A DNA stretch of 34,565 nt, from NCBI RefSeq assembly GCF_004919685.1, contig NZ_SMYZ01000078.1:1-34565 (forward strand), given 5' to 3'. The notes under the pieces are model-generated. The model saw only the letters and a list, made by a program, of their open reading frames with translations, was not told the DNA's origin and did not search any database. This document shows positions 1 through 8,082 of the stretch, in pieces. This stretch comes from Mesorhizobium norvegicum (GTDB lineage: Bacteria; Pseudomonadota; Alphaproteobacteria; Rhizobiales; Rhizobiaceae). Every line of letters begins with the position of its first letter. Position 1 is the stretch's first letter. The translations under genes were made by a program, and so were the position numbers.

Positions 1-2
1 TG

Positions 3-1229
3 GTTGACGCTGCAGCGTCATTTGACGGCAATCGGCTTGCGGCGACAGAGGCATCGTCACGCGCCTTGCCGCGGGACCATGCCGGCCTGTCGATTTCGGT
101 GGTCTACGCGGACGGACTCGCGGCCTATGCCGAGTTCTGCCGCTCGGCCCTGTTTGCACCACCGCAGAGTGCTGCCTGGATCCTGAACTGGGCGGCTGCG
201 GTCGAACCGGATCTGCTCGTCGCGACGCTGAGTGTCGAAGGCAGACCGGTTTTTTCGCTGGCCCTGGAGGTCACTGCCAGCGGTCCGTTCCGCGTCGCCC
301 GCTTCATGGGTGGCCGCCACGCCAATGGCAACTTCGTCGCCGCGCATCCACACTGGCTGGCCAGAGCGGATATCCCGGCCATCCGAGCGATGCTGGCGGC
401 CATCGCCAAGGCACGTCCGGACGTCGATCTCGTCGCACTGGAACGATTGCTGCCCGATCTCGATGGCGTCGCCAACCCCCTCGCCTCCCTCGACCATTTT
501 GCCAGCCCCAATCTGTCGCTGGCCGTCGACCTCGCCGGCGGCTTCGATGCGCTGCTTTCTCGCGCCAGCGGCAAACGCAAGCGCAAGAAGCACCGTTCGC
601 AGATCCGGAAGTTCGAGGCCGTCGGCAGCCATCGGCGCATCGAGGCGCGCACCGCCGACGAGGTGGACAGGCTGCTCGACGCTTTTTTCGAGATGAAGGA
701 ACTCCGCTTCCGCAAGATGGGCATCGCCAACGTCTTCGGCGACGGGCAGGTGCGCGGCTTCTTTCGCTCGCTGTTTGCGCTAGCGCTTACCGAGGCCGAG
801 CCTTCCTTCGTGCTGCACGGGCTCGAGGTTGCCGGCAAGCTGCGCGCCATCACCGGGTCGAGCCGCTCCGGCAAGCGACTGATCTGCGAGTTCGGCGCGA
901 TCGCCGAGGACGATCTCGGCCACACCAGCCCCGGCGATTTTCTGTTCTTCGACAACATCCAGGAAGCCTGCGAGACCGGCTTCGAGGTCTATGATTTCTC
1001 CGTCGGTGACGAGCCTTACAAGCGGCTGTGGTGCGATATCGAAACCCGGCATTTCGAGGTGCTGATCCCATTGACGCTTAAGGGCCGCGCGCTGGCGCTG
1101 ATGCTTCGGCAAGGTGCACGGCTCAAGGCCTTCATCAAGAACAACCCGACGATCTGGAAGCTGACCAAGATGCTGCGCCGCAAGGCGGTCGGACAGGCGG
1201 CATCCACTGCCGGCGAAGACGACAGCTAG
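3..1229 (+). CDS. BioF2-like GNAT acetyltransferase (5' partial)
   Basis: The reading frame is open to the first base of the window, so the true start is probably upstream; the first possible internal start is a TTG at 66. The protein has the layout of the BioF2-like/CelD acetyltransferase family (Acetyltransf_6), often found near rhizobial polysaccharide genes. A basic patch (KRKRKK, near nt 570-590) precedes the C-terminal GNAT fold. The segment from about nt 640 to 1060 carries family-like features: an ELRFRKMG stretch, then a late block ending in YDFSVGDEPYK. The acyl acceptor cannot be read from sequence; a cell-surface sugar or polysaccharide is plausible given the exopolysaccharide genes 7 kb away. 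It converges on the GntR gene with a gap of only 3 nt. Family assignment is fairly secure, substrate unknown. Confidence 0.75.
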   Translation, partial: VDAAASFDGNRLAATEASSRALPRDHAGLSISVVYADGLAAYAEFCRSALFAPPQSAAWILNWAAAVEPDLLVATLSVEGRPVFSLALEVTASGPFRVARFMGGRHANGNFVAAHPHWLARADIPAIRAMLAAIAKARPDVDLVALERLLPDLDGVANPLASLDHFASPNLSLAVDLAGGFDALLSRASGKRKRKKHRSQIRKFEAVGSHRRIEARTADEVDRLLDAFFEMKELRFRKMGIANVFGDGQVRGFFRSLFALALTEAEPSFVLHGLEVAGKLRAITGSSRSGKRLICEFGAIAEDDLGHTSPGDFLFFDNIQEACETGFEVYDFSVGDEPYKRLWCDIETRHFEVLIPLTLKGRALALMLRQGARLKAFIKNNPTIWKLTKMLRRKAVGQAASTAGEDDS

Positions 1230-1232
1230 CTC

Positions 1233-1964
1233 TCAGAAATTGAGGGCTTCCCTCAGAGCCGGGCCGGCCCTGACGCGCAAATCCAGATCGGCCTCGATAT
1301 GATCGATGTGGTGCAGCATCAACCGGCTCGCCAGCCCGCAATCACCGCTTCCCAGCGCGCCGACAATTTCCGTGTGCTCGCTATGGCCGCAGGCTGAAAC
1401 GCCGGAACGCCCGTAAAGGGCAATGACCAATGAAGAGCGCGCCACCAACTCCTCCATGAAGCGCTGCAGGATGGCATTGCCGGCAACGGCGGCGAGCAGC
1501 AGGTGGAAGTCGCCCGACGCCTTGATTTCGGAGCGCCGCGCGGTCGGGCCGCGCTCAGCAATGAAGCGCCCCTCCTCGTCGAGCTGCGCCTTGAAGGCAG
1601 CGATGTCGGCGGCGGTGACGCGCCCGCAGGCGGCAATGGCAATGCCTGGTTCGATCAGCCGGCGCGAGGCGAACACCTGGCGCGCTTCCTCTGGCGACGG
1701 GTTGGCGACGAAGGCGCCACGGTTGCGCTCGGTGCGCACGAGGCCCTCGAAAGACAGCATCTGCAGGGCCGCGCGTGCAACGGTGCGGCTGACATCGAAC
1801 AGCGTGCCGACCTCGCCTTCCGACAGTTTGGTGCCTGGGGCCAGCCGGCGGTCGACGATGGCGTCGCGCAACTGATCGCGGATCGCTTGCGCGCGGTCCT
1901 GCGTGGCGCTGTCGGTAGCGGAATAGATCTGGTCGGCGATGTTCATGGCGGCAATTCTTTCCAT
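1233..1964 (-). CDS. GntR family (FadR/FCD subfamily) transcriptional regulator
   Basis: The protein is up to 243 residues. The N-terminal winged helix has the GntR signature (IRDQLRDAIVDRRLAPGTKL, then SEGEVGTLFDVSRTVARAAL, then LVRTERNRGAFV). An all-helical FCD ligand-binding domain follows, with family-typical histidines in SGDFHLLL and HSEHTEI and a late HHIDHIE. FCD regulators usually sense a small carboxylate or amino-acid-like ligand and repress the adjacent catabolic or transport operon. The gene is divergent from the ABC importer starting at 2210 and is its likely local regulator. Two starts are possible: ATG at 1964, with AAGGG almost touching the start codon, or ATG at 1946, with GGAAAG about 9 nt upstream. 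The second may be the true start. Confidence 0.9.
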   Translation of the reverse strand: MERIAAMNIADQIYSATDSATQDRAQAIRDQLRDAIVDRRLAPGTKLSEGEVGTLFDVSRTVARAALQMLSFEGLVRTERNRGAFVANPSPEEARQVFASRRLIEPGIAIAACGRVTAADIAAFKAQLDEEGRFIAERGPTARRSEIKASGDFHLLLAAVAGNAILQRFMEELVARSSLVIALYGRSGVSACGHSEHTEIVGALGSGDCGLASRLMLHHIDHIEADLDLRVRAGPALREALNF

Positions 1965-2070
1965 TCCCTTCTAACGCGACTCCTGACGCCAGCACGAGAG
2001 GCAAAGTGGACACGAAGGCAAAAAAGATTGCATACGATTTATGTGCATATCGCCGACAATCGCCCATAAT

Positions 2071-2085
2071 TTGTGCAATGCACAA
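2071..2085. promoter_or_regulatory. Candidate GntR operator palindrome
   Basis: TTGTGCAATGCACAA is a perfect inverted repeat with 7-bp arms around one central base. It lies in the roughly 245-bp divergent region between the GntR gene and the ABC importer. A second TGTGCA half-site starts at 2042, 31 bp (about three helical turns) from the TGTGCA at 2073. Position and symmetry fit a GntR dimer site controlling both directions. The assignment to this regulator is inference. Confidence 0.55.
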
Positions 2086-2209
2086 AGCAGCCCGTCTGAT
2101 AGGCATCGCCCAAAAATCCCGATTTTCCCGACGATTCAAGTGCTTGGCCGGTCATCTCGCGATTGGCACGCATGATGCATTGGTTAATGCGACCAAACGG
2201 GGAAGCCTG

Positions 2210-3298
2210 ATGTCCAAAGCCGCCGAAATCGACATTGTGTCCGTTTCGAAAGTCTATGGAACGACGACCGCCGTCGAGGACATCAGCCTGAAGATCCCGG
2301 CGGGAACCTATTGCTGCCTGCTCGGTCCTTCCGGCTGCGGCAAGACCTCGACGCTGCGCATGATCGCCGGCCATGAGAGCATTTCATCAGGCGATGTCCG
2401 CCTCGGCAATGTGGTGGTGACGGACCTGCCGCCGGCCAGGCGCGGCACGGCGATGATGTTCCAGTCCTATGCGCTGTTCCCGCATCTCGACCTGATCGAC
2501 AATGTCGCCTTCAGCCTGAAAATGAAGGGCGTCGACAAGGAAAAGCGCCGTGCCAAGGCGCTGGACATGCTCAAGCTGATGCAGATGGAGGCCTATGCCA
2601 AGCGCCGACCGGCGCAGCTTTCCGGCGGCCAGCAGCAGCGCGTGGCGCTGGCGCGTGCGCTGATCACCGATCCCGAGGCGTTGCTGCTCGACGAACCGCT
2701 ATCGGCGCTCGACCCGTTCCTGAAGATCCGCATGCGCGCCGAGCTGAAGAAGCTGCAGACCTCGCTCGGCATCACCTTCGTCCACGTCACCCACAGTCAG
2801 GAGGAGGCGATGGCTCTCGCCGACCTGATCGTGGTGATGAATGACGGCCGCATCGAACAGGCGGCCCCGCCGCGCGATGTGTTCGAGCGGCCGGCGACGG
2901 CCTTCGTCGCGCGCTTCATGGGCGACCACAACGTGATCTCCGGCCGGGTCACCGGTGAGCGCGACGGCATGGTCGTCTTCGACGTCAATGGCGGCGCCTC
3001 GCTTGCCGCCAGCGGCCAGCCACAGGAAGTGGGGGCGCCAATCGACATCGCCATCCGCACCGACCATGTGCGCTTCGGCGAGCCGCCCTCGCCCGGCCTC
3101 GGCTTCACCGGCATCGTCTCCAACATCGAATATCGCGGCGCCACGGTAAAGCTCTCCGTCACCGGCGCCGGCATCGACGACTTCACCGTCATTGTCGACG
3201 ATTCCGACTTCTTCGCCAGACCCGTCGCCATTGGCGACGCCGTACCGCTGGCCTGGGATTGCGAGGACGCCATCGTTCTCGGCCGCCTTCATTCATGA
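2210..3298 (+). CDS. ABC transporter ATP-binding protein, PotA-like
   Basis: This is the ATPase of an importer of the polyamine/opine/Fe type (PotA/CysA-like). In the 362-residue product, Walker A (GPSGCGKT) is at about 39-46, the Q-loop in MMFQSYALFP near 85, the signature LSGGQQQR at 137-144, Walker B (LLLDEP) at 158-163, and the switch histidine in VTHSQEEA at about 195. A TOBE-type domain fills the C-terminal third. The frame stays open upstream to about 2006, but MSKAAEID at 2210 is chosen: it follows GGGGAAG at a usable distance and leaves the divergent promoter region free. It is the first gene of the importer operon opposite the GntR regulator. Substrate is not evident from the ATPase. 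Confidence 0.93.
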   Translation: MSKAAEIDIVSVSKVYGTTTAVEDISLKIPAGTYCCLLGPSGCGKTSTLRMIAGHESISSGDVRLGNVVVTDLPPARRGTAMMFQSYALFPHLDLIDNVAFSLKMKGVDKEKRRAKALDMLKLMQMEAYAKRRPAQLSGGQQQRVALARALITDPEALLLDEPLSALDPFLKIRMRAELKKLQTSLGITFVHVTHSQEEAMALADLIVVMNDGRIEQAAPPRDVFERPATAFVARFMGDHNVISGRVTGERDGMVVFDVNGGASLAASGQPQEVGAPIDIAIRTDHVRFGEPPSPGLGFTGIVSNIEYRGATVKLSVTGAGIDDFTVIVDDSDFFARPVAIGDAVPLAWDCEDAIVLGRLHS

Positions 3299-3332
3299 CG
3301 TCAACGAAGCAAAACAAGACAGGGGAATAGGC

Positions 3333-4622
3333 ATGACAAACACCAAAGAAACCAAGACCGGCATTTCGCGCCGTTCGCTGCTCAAGACGGGTGCTGCCGC
3401 CGTCGGCCTGGCCGCCGGCTCAGGCGCCATAACAGGCTTTCCGACCATCTGGGCGCAGTCCAACATCACGCTGCGTCAATTCGGCACCGGCGTGTCGAAC
3501 CTCAACGCCATCGCCGACAAGTGCAAGGCAGACCTCGGCATCACTCTGGAAATGACCGCGACCGATTCAGACGCGGCCGCCCAGCGCGCCGTGACCCAGC
3601 CGGACAGCTACGACATCGCCGACATCGAATACTGGATCTGCAAGAAAGTGTTCCCGAGCGGCGTGCTGCAGCCGATGGATGTCAGCAAGCTGAAATATTA
3701 CGACGAACTGGTGCCGCTGTTCAAAACCGGCAAGCTGACGCCCGACAGCGTCATCGCCCAGGGCACCGCGCCGCACACGGTCGGCTTTGTCGAGGCGCAG
3801 GACTCGAAGGTCTTCGCCAAGGCGCCGACCAACTGGTTCACCATGGTGCCGACCATCTACAACGCCGACACGCTGGGCATCCGCCCCGACCTCGTCGGCC
3901 GCGACATCACCACCTGGGCCGACATCATGGATCCGGCCTTCAAGGGCAAGACCGCGATCCTCAACATCCCCTCCATCGGCATCATGGACGCGGCGATGAT
4001 CATGGAAGCCATGGGCAACATCAAATATGCCGACAAGGGCAACATGACCAAGGAGGAGATCGACAAGACGATCGACTTCCTGATCAAGGCCAAGCAGGAC
4101 GGCCAGTTCCGCGCCTTCTGGAAGTCCTTCGACGAGAGCGTCAACCTGATGGCGTCGGGCGAAGTCGTCATCCAGTCGATGTGGTCACCGGCCGTCGCCG
4201 CCGTCCGTTCCAAGGGCATCGCCTGCCGCTTCCAGCCGCTCAAGGAAGGTTACCGCTCATGGGGCGGCGGCCTCGGCCTTGCGGCACATCTCTCGGGCGC
4301 GCAGCTCGATGCGGCCTATGAGTACATCAACTGGTACACGTCGGGCTGGGTCGGCGGTTATCTCAACCGCCAAGGCTACTATTCGGCCAACATGGTCTCG
4401 GCCAAGAAGTTCATGACCGAGGACGAATGGGGCTACTGGATCGAAGGCAAGCCTGCCAAGGGCGACATCAAGGCGCCCGACGGCACGGTCATGGAAAAGG
4501 CCGGTGCCTTGCGTGACGGCGGCTCGTTCGAAGAGCGCATGGGCCATGTCGCCTGCTGGAACTCGGTCATGGACGAAGACCGCTACATGGTGAAGCGCTG
4601 GAACGAGTTTATCGCGGCGTAG
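3333..4622 (+). CDS. Tat-exported ABC transporter substrate-binding protein (PotD-like)
   Basis: This periplasmic solute receptor of 429 residues starts at an ATG preceded by AGGGGAA (3321-3327). The N-terminus is a clear twin-arginine signal (SRRSLLKTG followed by an Ala/Gly-rich hydrophobic stretch, cleavage probable after IWA near residue 43), so the protein is expected to fold before export. The mature part looks like the spermidine/putrescine-type SBP_bac family, with internal blocks such as WADIMDPAFKGKTAIL and WSPAVAAVRSKG. It sits between the ATPase (34-nt gap) and the permeases (86-nt gap containing a hairpin). The ligand is unknown. The racemase downstream suggests an amino acid, hydantoin or related chiral amide, which is inference. 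Confidence 0.9.
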   Translation: MTNTKETKTGISRRSLLKTGAAAVGLAAGSGAITGFPTIWAQSNITLRQFGTGVSNLNAIADKCKADLGITLEMTATDSDAAAQRAVTQPDSYDIADIEYWICKKVFPSGVLQPMDVSKLKYYDELVPLFKTGKLTPDSVIAQGTAPHTVGFVEAQDSKVFAKAPTNWFTMVPTIYNADTLGIRPDLVGRDITTWADIMDPAFKGKTAILNIPSIGIMDAAMIMEAMGNIKYADKGNMTKEEIDKTIDFLIKAKQDGQFRAFWKSFDESVNLMASGEVVIQSMWSPAVAAVRSKGIACRFQPLKEGYRSWGGGLGLAAHLSGAQLDAAYEYINWYTSGWVGGYLNRQGYYSANMVSAKKFMTEDEWGYWIEGKPAKGDIKAPDGTVMEKAGALRDGGSFEERMGHVACWNSVMDEDRYMVKRWNEFIAA

Positions 4623-4644
4623 GGAACAAGCGCCCCTCCTCTTC

Positions 4645-4669
4645 CCCTTCTCCCCTTGTGGGAGAAGGG
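4645..4669. repeat. Intergenic hairpin, 10-bp stem (rhizobial-type short palindrome)
   Basis: CCCTTCTCCC (4645-4654) pairs perfectly with GGGAGAAGGG (4660-4669) around the loop CTTGT. It lies between the binding-protein and first-permease genes. No U-run follows, so it is not a classical terminator. It may protect the 3' end of the binding-protein mRNA or reduce readthrough. CTCCCC-TTGTGGG-type hairpins are common dispersed intergenic elements in rhizobia. Confidence 0.6.
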
Positions 4670-4708
4670 AACGCGGTTCAGGCCGCATCGCCAAAACCGA
4701 GAGTACTG

Positions 4709-5620
4709 ATGACAGTCGCGCTCGAACGTCCTGCAATCGCCGCCGCCAAGCCCACCAGGCGCCGCCGCTTCTCCATCGGCGCCGTCACGCCCTATCTCCA
4801 GTCAGCCCCCCTCGCCATCATCCTCGGCGCATTCTTGCTCTTGCCCATCATCATGATCGTCGTCGTTTCCTTCTGGGACTACGATTTCGCCGCCATGTAT
4901 CCGGATCTCCTGACCACCAACTATTCCGACGTGCTGGGCTCCTGGGTCACCTGGAAGACCTATCTCAACACGCTGAAATTCGCGGCCATCGTCTGGGCGC
5001 TGACCTTGTTCATCGGCTTCTGGGTCGCCTATTTCCTCGCCTTCCACATCCGCACTGCGGCCATGCAGATGGTGCTGTTCCTGGTCTGCACCGTGCCGTT
5101 CCTGACCTCCAACATCATCCGCATGATCTCGTGGATCCCGGTGCTCGGCCGCAACGGGCTGATCAACTCGACGCTGGTGCATCTGGGCCTGGTGCCGAAG
5201 CCGATCGAATGGCTGCTCTATTCGGAATTCGCGGTGGTGCTGGCCATGGTGCATCTCTACACGCTGTTCATGGTGACGCCGATCTTCAACACGCTGATGC
5301 GCATCGACCGCTCGCTGGTCGAGGCCGCGCGCGACGCCGGCGCCTCGGGCTGGCAGGTGCTGTGGAACGTCATCCTTCCGCTGGCCAAGCCCGGCATGGC
5401 GATCGGCACCATCTTCGTCGTCACCCTCGTCATGGCCGACTTTTCCACCGTCCAGGTGATGTCGGGCGGGCAGAGCGCGTCCGTCGCGCTGATGATGAAG
5501 AACCAGATGTCGCTGCTGCAATATCCGGCCGCCGCCGCCAACGCGGTGGTGCTTTTGGTGCTGGTGCTCTTGATGGTCGCCGGCATCCTGCGCATCGTCG
5601 ACATCCGCAAGGAGCTTTGA
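4709..5620 (+). CDS. ABC transporter permease, PotB-like
   Basis: This is the first integral membrane subunit of the importer, 303 residues. A short basic N-terminus (PTRRRR) is followed by about six hydrophobic segments, the first around 35-55 (APLAIILGAFLLLPIIMIVV). The EAA loop that docks onto the ATPase reads LVEAARDAGASGWQVLWNVILP, starting near residue 205. The frame extends upstream to 4658, but that start falls inside the intergenic hairpin and gives an implausible N-terminus, so ATG 4709 (MTVALERP) is preferred. Only 1 nt separates it from the second permease. The pair should form a heterodimeric PotB/PotC-type channel. Confidence 0.92.
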   Translation: MTVALERPAIAAAKPTRRRRFSIGAVTPYLQSAPLAIILGAFLLLPIIMIVVVSFWDYDFAAMYPDLLTTNYSDVLGSWVTWKTYLNTLKFAAIVWALTLFIGFWVAYFLAFHIRTAAMQMVLFLVCTVPFLTSNIIRMISWIPVLGRNGLINSTLVHLGLVPKPIEWLLYSEFAVVLAMVHLYTLFMVTPIFNTLMRIDRSLVEAARDAGASGWQVLWNVILPLAKPGMAIGTIFVVTLVMADFSTVQVMSGGQSASVALMMKNQMSLLQYPAAAANAVVLLVLVLLMVAGILRIVDIRKEL

Positions 5621-5621
5621 C

Positions 5622-6440
5622 GTGAACCACGAAAAGCGCAGCTTCGAATTCTATGTGCTGGCGGCCTTCTTCACGCTGTTCGTGCTGTTCCTCTACGGCC
5701 CGCTGTCGGCGATCCTGATCCTGTCCTTCCAGGGCGAAACCGGCGGCCTCACCTTCCCGCTCAACGGCGTGTCGCTGCACTGGTTCGCCAACCTGTTCGA
5801 GCGCCAGGCGGTCGGCGATTTCGGCGGCAGCTTCAAGCGCTCGCTGGTGCTGGGCGTCATGGTGATGATCGTTACCGTCGCTGTGTCGCTGCTTGCCGGC
5901 CTCGCCTTCCGTCGGAAATTCCGCGGCGCCACCGCGTTGTTCTACCTGGCGGTCGCCAGCCTCGTCGTGCCTTCGATCATCATTTCGCTGGGCATCGGCG
6001 TCGTCTTTCAGCAGATCGGCTTCCGCCCGGCCTGGTACACGTCGGCCTTTGGCGCGCATCTGACCTGGACGCTGCCCTTCGGCGTGCTGATCATGTTCGC
6101 CGTCTTCAACCGCTTCTCGCCAGCCTATGAGGAAGCCGCACGTGACCTCGGCGCCACCTCCTGGCAGACCTTCGCCCATGTCGTGCTGCCGATGATCGCG
6201 CCGAGCCTGATCGGCGTCGGCCTGTTCGGCTTCACGCTCTCCTATGATGAGTTTGCCCGCACACTGATGACCTCCGGCACCTTCAACACGCTGCCGCTCG
6301 AGATCTACGGCATGACCACCAATGTGACGACACCGGTGCTGTACGCGCTGGGCACGGTGACGACCGTGTTCTCGTTCCTGGTGATCCTGGCGACGCTGGG
6401 CGCCATCCTCTATGTCGGCCGTCGCAGGGCCCGGGCCTGA
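5622..6440 (+). CDS. ABC transporter permease, PotC-like
   Basis: This second permease subunit has 272 residues and a GTG start 1 nt after the previous stop, with GGAGC at 5611-5615. It has about six membrane spans and an EAA loop (YEEAARDLGATSWQTFAHVVLP) in the expected position after the fourth span. The SYDEFARTLMTSG segment after the loop is typical of PotC/YdcV-type subunits. Its near-zero spacing from the neighbouring permease and racemase indicates translational coupling in one operon. The ligand is not deducible from the permease. Confidence 0.92.
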   Translation: MNHEKRSFEFYVLAAFFTLFVLFLYGPLSAILILSFQGETGGLTFPLNGVSLHWFANLFERQAVGDFGGSFKRSLVLGVMVMIVTVAVSLLAGLAFRRKFRGATALFYLAVASLVVPSIIISLGIGVVFQQIGFRPAWYTSAFGAHLTWTLPFGVLIMFAVFNRFSPAYEEAARDLGATSWQTFAHVVLPMIAPSLIGVGLFGFTLSYDEFARTLMTSGTFNTLPLEIYGMTTNVTTPVLYALGTVTTVFSFLVILATLGAILYVGRRRARA

Positions 6441-6442
6441 TC

Positions 6443-7189
6443 GTGCAGATATTGATAGTGAACCCCAACACGACGGCCAGCATGACCGAGACCATAGGTG
6501 CTGCGGCGCGCGGCGTCGCCGGCGCCTGGACGGAGGTCATCGCCGTCACCTCGTCCATGGGACCGGCCTCGATCGAAGGTTATTATGACGAGGCGCTGGC
6601 CGTGCCCGGTCTTTTGATGGAGATCGCCGCCGGTGAACGGCGCGGCGCGCAGGCTGCCATCATCGCCTGTTTCGACGATACCGGTCTGGATGCCGCGCGC
6701 GCGATGGCCAATATCCCCATCATCGGCATCTGCGAGGCAGCGCTCACCATGACTGCCTTCATCGCCCAGCGCTTCACTGTTGTCACCACCACAGAACGTT
6801 CGCGTGTCCCTGTCGAAGGACTGGTGCAGCGCTACGGCATGGCGGGACGCGCTCGTGTGCGCGCCGCCGACATCCCGGTGCTTGCGCTCGAAGATCCGGC
6901 ATCGGGCGCGGTCGGCAAGCTGCGCGACGAAATCGCCCGGGCCATCGACGAGGACCGCGCTGAGGCCATCGTGCTCGGCTGCGCCGGCATGGCCGATCTT
7001 ACGCACCGGCTGCGAGCGGAATTCGGACTGCCGGTCATCGACGGCGTCGGCGCCGCACTCAAGCAGGCCGAGGCGCTGATCGCACTCGGCCTGTCGACAT
7101 CGAAGCGCGGCGCCTATGCGAGCCCGCTGGCCAAGCCCTATCGTGGTGTGCTGAAATCCTTCTCACCCGGAGCCGTTGCCGCGGAGTGA
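6443..7189 (+). CDS. Asp/Glu/hydantoin racemase family protein
   Basis: This 248-residue protein has a GTG start 2 nt after the permease stop. It begins with ILIVNPNTTASMTE, the N-terminus typical of hydantoin/allantoin racemases (HyuE/HyuA type). The two acid/base cysteines of the cofactor-independent racemase mechanism are visible as Cys76 in IIACFDDT and Cys180 in VLGCAGM. The family interconverts enantiomers of hydantoins, allantoin, aspartate or glutamate; arylmalonate decarboxylases are a related branch with one catalytic cysteine, which this protein does not resemble. Coupling to the importer implies that the imported solute, or its first product, is chiral and must be racemised before catabolism. 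No hydantoinase or carbamoylase gene is in the window, so the exact substrate stays open. Confidence 0.85.
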   Translation: MQILIVNPNTTASMTETIGAAARGVAGAWTEVIAVTSSMGPASIEGYYDEALAVPGLLMEIAAGERRGAQAAIIACFDDTGLDAARAMANIPIIGICEAALTMTAFIAQRFTVVTTTERSRVPVEGLVQRYGMAGRARVRAADIPVLALEDPASGAVGKLRDEIARAIDEDRAEAIVLGCAGMADLTHRLRAEFGLPVIDGVGAALKQAEALIALGLSTSKRGAYASPLAKPYRGVLKSFSPGAVAAE

Positions 7190-7194
7190 GCGCC

Positions 7195-8031
7195 ATGAAG
7201 CCGACCATCCGCACACTGTCGCTGCAGGAGCTGGCTGTTCTCGTCGACTGGGCAGCGGCGGAAGGCTGGAACCCCGGCCTTGAAGACGCGGCGATGTTCC
7301 AGGCTGCGGACCCCGAAGGCTTCATCGGCGCCTTTGTCGGCAACGAAATGGTCGCCGCAATCTCGGCCGTGGCCTATGGAAGCGCGTTCGGTTTCATCGG
7401 CCTCTACATCTGCCGGCCGGATAGACGCGGCAAGGGCTACGGCAAAGCGGTCTGGAATGCCGGTATGAAAAGGCTTGCAGGCAGGACCGTCGGCCTCGAC
7501 GGCGTCGCCGAGCAGCAGGACAATTACCGGCGCAAGGGCTTCAGGCCGGCTTACGAGACCATCCGCTATAGCGGCCGCAAGGCAGGCCCGGCGGTCAGGG
7601 CCGATGGGTTGCGCATGATAACGACGCAGCTCGTGCCCGACGTCATCGCCTATGACTCATACTGTTTTCCGGCGCCGCGGCGGGCCTTCCTGCAGCGATG
7701 GCTGCAGGCGCCGCATCACGGGCTGGCGGCGATCAGTTCGCGCGGCACCACCGGCTACGCCGTGGCGCGGCCGTGCCGCTCCGGCTTCAAGATCGGCCCG
7801 CTGTTTGCCGACGACCTGGAAATCGCTCTGCAATTGCTGGACGGACTGGCTGGTGCCTGCGGGGGCGGCGACCTGCATATCGACGTCCCCGCCGATAACA
7901 TCGGGTTCGTAGCTGCGCTCGAGGCGGGCGGCTTTGCGCCGACCTTCACCACCACCCGCATGTACAAGGGCCTGGCTCCGAAGCTTGGGCTGCAGCGGCT
8001 GTTCGGCGTCACGACCCTGGAACTGGGATAG
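7195..8031 (+). CDS. GNAT N-acetyltransferase, two-domain YitH-like
   Basis: The product has 278 residues. The N-terminal GNAT domain contains the acetyl-CoA pyrophosphate loop as RRGKGYGK (near residues 80-88). The C-terminal half resembles the Acetyltransf_18 (YitH-type) domain, with FAPTFTTTRMYKG close to the end. The ATG at 7195 is chosen because GCGGAG lies about 8 nt upstream; an overlapping GTG at 7186 is a weaker alternative. It is the last gene of the GntR-linked operon (5-nt gap from the racemase), so it may acetylate the imported amine or a breakdown product. That role is inference from position. Confidence 0.8.
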   Translation: MKPTIRTLSLQELAVLVDWAAAEGWNPGLEDAAMFQAADPEGFIGAFVGNEMVAAISAVAYGSAFGFIGLYICRPDRRGKGYGKAVWNAGMKRLAGRTVGLDGVAEQQDNYRRKGFRPAYETIRYSGRKAGPAVRADGLRMITTQLVPDVIAYDSYCFPAPRRAFLQRWLQAPHHGLAAISSRGTTGYAVARPCRSGFKIGPLFADDLEIALQLLDGLAGACGGGDLHIDVPADNIGFVAALEAGGFAPTFTTTRMYKGLAPKLGLQRLFGVTTLELG

Positions 8032-8082
8032 AGATCGGACGGGCCCCCTGAACGGGCCTCCGCCAGGCGATCCGCGGCTCTC

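Noticed and set aside
8042..8058. GGCCC/GGGCC hairpin between the acetyltransferase and ExoP-like genes
   Set aside because: The stem is only 5 bp with no T-run, too weak to call a terminator.
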